DNA of 23,047 nucleotides from Gnetum montanum (Eukaryota > Streptophyta > Gnetopsida > Gnetales > Gnetaceae): NCBI GenBank assembly GCA_015680685.1, contig MNCI01023559.1:3996-27042 (forward strand). Reading direction: 5' to 3'. Positions within the stretch are counted from its first letter, which is position 1, and each line of letters begins with the position of its first letter. The notes beneath the pieces are model-generated. The model ran no database searches. It was given only the letters and a program-made list of their open reading frames with translations, and had not been told where the DNA came from. Below are positions 18,824 to 23,047 of this stretch, piece by piece. The translations under genes and the position numbers were made by a program.

Positions 18824-19999
18824 AGAGGTGCAATCTGCAAGCATGCCTAGCCATACATGCTCATAGGAAATGACGCCCTATGCCGGCGGTCCTACAATGG
18901 GATATTGCTGATGTGCATGGGTGGTGAGCAGGCATAGAAGGTAGTTAATGATTTTTATGAAGGGTTGTGTGATGGACACATAACACCTAGGGCTATGGCA
19001 GTGAAGATTAGATGCCTAGGGTATTATTGACCTTACATGGAGCGTGATTGCCTATCGAAAGTCAACACATGTGACACATGTCAGAGATATGCAAATCTCA
19101 TACACATAGCACCTACAAATCTAAACCCTACACAAATTACGTGGCCTTTTCAATGATGGGGACTAGACCTCATAGGGCCCATCATGCCTAAGTCTTCCGC
19201 AGGGCATAGCTTCATTATCATCGCCACAGAGTATTTTACTAAGTGGGTGGAAGCTATTCCTTTGAGGAAAACAACATCCCAACAAATCTACCACTTCATC
19301 CTCGATAACATCGTGACTAGGTTTGGGATTCCGATGACTATTGTGACCGACAATGGACCATAGTTTAGCAGTAAGGAAACCTGGGCCTTCTGTAGCAACC
19401 TGGGCATTAAACAATCATTTTCTTCCCCTTACTATCCCCAGGCGAACGGACAGGCGGAGGCTACAAATAAGTCCATCATCAACTTACTGAAGCAGATGCT
19501 TAGTAGCAGCAAGAGGCAGTGGCACGAGCAAATACTCTATGTCCTCTGAGCCTATCAAACGACTTGCAGAACCATGACAATTAAGACCCCTTAAAATCTT
19601 GTTTATGGATCTGAAGCTGTGTTCCCTCTTGAGTTACAGGTACCCTCGCTCTGGATGCTCCTGTCCAATGTCGTGAGCGAAGCCCAGAACAACAAATCAC
19701 GAGCCATCGACCTCAACTCAGTGGAGGAGAAATGCGCACAGACATTAAGATGGATCAAGCACTATCAGGATAGACAATGGCAAAAGCACCATGCAGACCC
19801 GCATCGACGACCAGTACAGAAGGGATATCTTGTCCTCAAGGCCGTCCGTGAGCATGTGAGTAAATTCTTAGCCAACTGGGAAGGGCCTTACGTGGTTGCT
19901 AAAGCCTTCGGGAATGGAGCTTTTAAACTGGCGGACATGAACAACAACGAATTCACCAACCCGATGAACCACATGTACCTCAAGCCATACTACGTATAA
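18824..19999 (+). pseudogene. Integrase of the Tat/Ogre-type element
   Basis: The N-terminal zinc finger region reads DFYEGLCDGHITPRAMAVKI and CDTCQRYA: the second His and both Cys are present, while the usual first His is Tyr. The catalytic core keeps all three acids: GLDLIGPIM (Asp), IVTDNGP (Asp) and GQAEATNKSIINLL (Glu). The C-terminal part has NWEGPYVVAKAFGNGAFKL, the GPY/F module, and ends ...MYLKPYYV TAA at 19997, a natural end for this family. Stops interrupt at 18848, 18935, 19028, 19154, 19361, 19547 and 19592; several replace Trp or Gln codons (TGG to TGA, CAG to TAG). The last 126 codons are open. Integrase would join the new DNA copy to the genome. Confidence 0.9.
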
Positions 20000-20005
20000 G
20001 ATGTA

Positions 20006-20560
20006 ATGACAACACACTCCATCGTATGCTATGACGATAAACTAGTAGCTGCGTTGGTCAGCGTTCTCAATGACGATAAACTAGTAGCACCAAACAGCGT
20101 CCGCTATGATGGTAAACTGGCAGCAACAGTCTGCCACGATGTGAAACTGGCACTGTTAGTCCACTATGACTATAAACTGGCATCGCACATTCACCACGAT
20201 GTAAATTTAGCATGTACGGTCCGTTGGGACCTAAAACTAGCACATCGGTCCACTGGGACCCTAAACCAGCACCTGGTCTACCAAGATCTTAAACTGGGTT
20301 CATGTCGCATCCTCAACAGACATCATTATCAAATATACGTCGAACGAAGGAGCATGATACTAGCACGTGGGTGGGACATCACTGCTCTAGGACGTAGTTT
20401 CCAATGCAAGGAAAACACGCTCTGGGGCATACGCATCGCCATTTTCGGTGTCATGCTGACCCTTCGAAGACATCGTACGATGTCACACGGGTCCTTCAAA
20501 CCTGCCGTCGCTACGGTCCACTGCCCAGATGGTAGCTCCCAGGCCTGTTCCTACTTTTGA
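20006..20560 (+). other. Open frame of 184 codons with a 10-residue repeat; status unclear
   Basis: An uninterrupted frame starts six bases after the integrase stop and in the same frame. Its first half translates a 30-bp tandem repeat as units like YDGKLAATVC / HDVKLALLVH. The second half has no recognisable family or membrane segment. It is unusual only for having no stops in an element where nearly every other frame is broken. It could be a chance frame held open by the repeat (30 is a multiple of three) rather than a gene. Confidence 0.25.
20028..20311 (+). repeat. 30-bp tandem repeat after integrase
   Basis: About nine diverged units are based on YAYGAYGRTAAACTRGCA followed by about 12 variable bases. 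Four consecutive units (starting 20105, 20135, 20165 and 20195) are exactly 30 bp; the first are 36-41 bp and the last 28-30 bp. Tandem arrays in the 3' untranslated region are known for Tat/Ogre-type elements. Confidence 0.8.
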
Positions 20561-21287
20561 GGTGCTGATAGTATTGTGGCCTAGCCACAATATTGTTGCA
20601 CTTCTGTTCCTCGTCAAGGTTGCAGCTTGCACAGTGTTCGGCTATGTGGTAGCTGATCCCATAGCTGAACTCAGCGTGCATGCCTTTGGCAGGGATCCCA
20701 ATGCATTTGCGTCCTCGATTCCTTGGGGAATAGCTCCCTCTGCGGGTAGTGCTGCCAAGACCGCTGCTGGCCACCTTGCTTTGGGCATCTCACACCAGCG
20801 ATGATGCCCAAGGGCAAAAATAATGCCAGTAGCCAGTTAGACATTGTCCCCGTAGACGCATCCCTTTATAGCAACAAAGGCTAAAGCATCGCAAAGTGAG
20901 TGCCTCGACTAACATGGTTGTTTGAGAGTGCAAATTCTAGCACGTGCATAATGTAGCTCGTTGTTCAAAAGGCTCTGATAGGCAGGTCAAGATCCTCTAT
21001 GGATGTAATAAAGCTCATCTTACGAAGGGGACACCTGCCTACAGGAGGTTGAAGAACAGCGCTAGCCAGAGATGAAAATGCAAATGAGCCCCTCAAAGTG
21101 CTTTGACAAGGGACTCGGCTAAACATCATCTCTGCTCTCTACCTTAACCTCCACAGCACCAATGCAACACCCTCAAGCACAGCCAGGTAACGTCTTAGTA
21201 CTCACCAAGCGATAGCCTCAACATTTCGCTTGCTACGGTGTTTCGTATTCTTTGATGACGTCCATCGAGCCTGTTCTCCAGATGTTG
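20561..21287 (+). other. 3' untranslated region of the element
   Basis: There is no gene here. Open frames at 20529-20804 (plus) and 20511-20774 (minus) oppose each other and match no family. No repeat or structural RNA stands out. The stretch ends at the polypurine tract. Confidence 0.5.
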
Positions 21288-21302
21288 ACAAAGAGGGGCC
21301 AA
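21288..21302 (+). other. Polypurine tract
   Basis: ACAAAGAGGGGCCAA lies directly before the TG of the 3' LTR, the position needed for priming of plus-strand DNA. It is short and includes a CC. Confidence 0.7.
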
Positions 21303-22952
21303 TGAAACACCCTAAAAGAAAATGCGGGGTCATCCTGGCTTCACCAGGCTCTTGCAGTCCGCACAACACCACGGCAGTCCATCGGGAAAAGAACGTTTTG
21401 GGTCCAGGATGGCCAGTTTGGTAAATTTTCTACTTTAGGCATGGACGAGTTCCGTACCAACTCACCCACCTGCCAAAGTAGTCTGAACAGCTGGCAGCCT
21501 ACTCAGAAATGATGTCCAGAATAGCGACAATAGCTTAGGTGCATAGGAGAAGCAGTTCAGCAAGTCGTAGCATAGCAAGCCTCAGAAAACAATGGCAGAA
21601 CGAGATGTTATGCTACGTGATGAGATATGGCGTAGCATAGCAACAACTTCACTACTCACCTCCCTCGTCCAATCTCGAGTTCTGCAGTGATGTCTCTTCT
21701 TGCCAGGAAGTGCCAAACCATGCCTGTTGCTATGCTACATTGAGCTACATGGCGCAGTAAGACGTAGCAATCCTGTAGAAAGGAACAGAAAGGCGAAATC
21801 AGCGAAGTCCGTAGAACTTGCATTATGGCAGAATAAGTTGAAAATCAGCAAAAATGTCCTAGTTGCTACGTTACGCTACACTACGTAGCGTAGCATCATG
21901 TAGCAAGTATATGACATACGGCAAGACACGCGGGAAGGTGCTACACCACGATAAGCAAGCCACGTCGCAAAACATAGTGAGATAGGCAAGTGGCCATGCG
22001 ACATCAATGCACTCCACCTCAATCAGACCGTTGGCACATGCCTCTAGGAGCTGACGGTGTAGTCACGACGTGATAGGATTGTAGTTATTGCTCACATCAC
22101 AATGGTCTTGCAAGTTCAACGGTCACAAATGGCTTGAGTAACGCCAGTAAGTTAGCGCAAGTTTGCAACAATGAAGTATTCAAATGGTCACATTTGCTTA
22201 CCTTCAGCCCTATAAATAGCCTATCAAATAGCACAAAAAGGGTCCACAAAAAAAATAAAAGAAAAGGGGAGTCTCCTTGACTGAAACAAACAAAGAGAAA
22301 TACCTGCAATCTCACAATAAGGGAAAGAATAGGAGAGGCCAGCAATCTGTAAAAGGAACCTCTCTTGGCTGGCATAAAGCCTGGGGTCTCATTCTACCAC
22401 CTTGGTAGGATCCTGCCCGCATTGTATATACATGAAGTCTGTGCCCAAGTGCATAGCTATTCCTATTCTCCGACACGCTTTGGTCAGTCTCGGAACTTTC
22501 TACACTTTGTCACGTCGTGCAGCCGATTGTGCCACGCCCTGACCGGACAGATTTGTAGCTTTGAAGCGGTGCATGTTCCTAACTATATCTTCTGTTACCT
22601 CTTATTTACTATTTGGCTTCCTTGTATTATTTTTGTTTTGTTTACCTTCAAGCATCATCTCATATCATTGTCGCACTTACGTTTATTCACTATTTTGCAT
22701 TACTATTGCATTTTTTTAGTCCCTTTCTTTTCCCGCTGTAATTACCCATAAGCACCATCTTGCAGCTCGTATAGTTTATATTGCAAAAGGCTATATTGAC
22801 GTCGATGTAAGTCCCTATCTGATCGACCAGATCATTCAGGGCACCTCATGTTCGCACACACCTAGTACCTCCCTCCCGTGGGCATGGGGTTGGAACTGTT
22901 GTGCCCGCTGACCTTGGCGTTCTTCCAGCCGTCGAAGTTTTCGGTCGCTACA
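21303..22952 (+). repeat. 3' LTR (1650 bp)
   Basis: Starts TGAAACACCC and ends GGTCGCTACA. It matches the 5' LTR along its length but lacks about 33 bases at 21565 and about a dozen near 21790. TATA box at 22211. The GCTACGC-type motifs are kept, with more mutations than in the 5' copy (inverted repeat arms of 8 bp at 21872-21892). Confidence 0.93.
22211..22219 (+). promoter_or_regulatory. TATA box of the 3' LTR
   Basis: TATAAATAG, followed by CCTATCAAA as in the 5' LTR. In this position it could drive transcripts out into the older element downstream. Confidence 0.65.
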
Positions 22953-22957
22953 CATTG
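22953..22957 (+). repeat. Target-site duplication, right copy (CATTG)
   Basis: CATTG directly follows the CA end of the 3' LTR and equals 4620-4624. Confidence 0.93.
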
Positions 22958-23047
22958 TTTTCTTTTTGGTAAATTCTTGTGGTTAAGACTTTAACTCTTG
23001 TTCCAATTGACATTCCCAGAGTTTACAGACTCTTTGAATGTGGGTTT
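22958..23047 (+). other. Continuation of the older element's flank
   Basis: A T-rich non-coding stretch that follows on from base 4619 once the insertion and one CATTG are removed. It is too short to classify. Confidence 0.6.

Larger units (their letters stand above)
4625..22952 (+). mobile_element. Complete Tat/Ogre-type LTR retrotransposon, 18.3 kb, decayed
   Basis: Two LTRs of 1690 and 1650 bp, TG...CA ends and a perfect 5-bp target-site duplication define the element. The internal region is about 15 kb. Gene order is gag, protease, RT, RNase H, archaeal-type RNase H, integrase. The second RNase H is the hallmark of the Tat branch of Ty3/gypsy. The large size, the gag and protease sequence types and an apparent intron between protease and RT suit the Ogre part of that branch. 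A 5.7-kb segment with an antisense gene lies between protease and RT. All sense genes have in-frame stops and there is at least one frameshift, so movement would need proteins from another copy. LTRs, primer site and polypurine tract are still recognisable. Confidence 0.93.

Noticed and set aside
20511-20804. Opposed plus and minus frames in the 3' UTR, considered as an env-like gene
   Set aside because: No signal peptide or transmembrane segment that would suit an envelope protein, and the frames mirror each other.

Overview
This window is repetitive plant nuclear DNA. I see no host gene outside transposable elements, no tRNA or rRNA, and nothing bacterial. The protein relationships (Ty3/gypsy of the Tat/Ogre type with a second, archaeal-type RNase H domain) and the very long nested LTR elements point to a seed plant with a large genome. 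I cannot name the species.

Layout: (1) Bases 1-4619, continuing at 22953-23047, belong to an older Ty3/gypsy-type element. It keeps one gag-protease reading frame (133-3420), broken by in-frame stops but with no frameshift that I could find. A T-rich, tandemly repeated 3' non-coding region follows. No RT, RNase H or integrase follows the protease. (2) Bases 4625-22952 are a complete 18.3-kb LTR retrotransposon inserted into that older element. Its boundaries rest on two related LTRs (4625-6314 and 21303-22952), TG...CA ends, and a CATTG target-site duplication at 4620-4624 and 22953-22957. Inside, in order, are a primer-binding-site candidate, a 5' leader of degenerate ~120-170-bp tandem repeats, gag (7162-9654), protease remains (10032-10952), a 5.7-kb extra segment (10953-16622), RT, RNase H, a second RNase H and integrase (16623-19999), a 30-bp tandem repeat, a 3' leader and a polypurine tract. 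All sense genes carry in-frame stops, so the copy is not autonomous now.

The most unusual part is the 5.7-kb segment between protease and RT. It can be read as one sense intron (phase 0 at both ends), at the place where Ogre elements are known to carry an intron. On the opposite strand it holds a separate gene of about eight or nine exons (roughly 15640 down to 11343). Most of its GT-AG introns join reading frames in matching phase. Its predicted protein runs: possible basic N-terminus, FCP1/NIF-type HAD phosphatase-like domain with catalytic residues altered, a region resembling the 'putative plant transposon protein' (Transposase_32) family, an acidic linker, a coiled coil and an acidic tail. 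I read this as a captured gene carried antisense inside a retrotransposon intron, now decayed.

Most in-frame stops can be explained by one C-to-T or G-to-A change (CGA, CAG or CAA to stop; TGG to TGA), and LTR differences are mainly transitions. This fits decay of a heavily methylated, silenced element.
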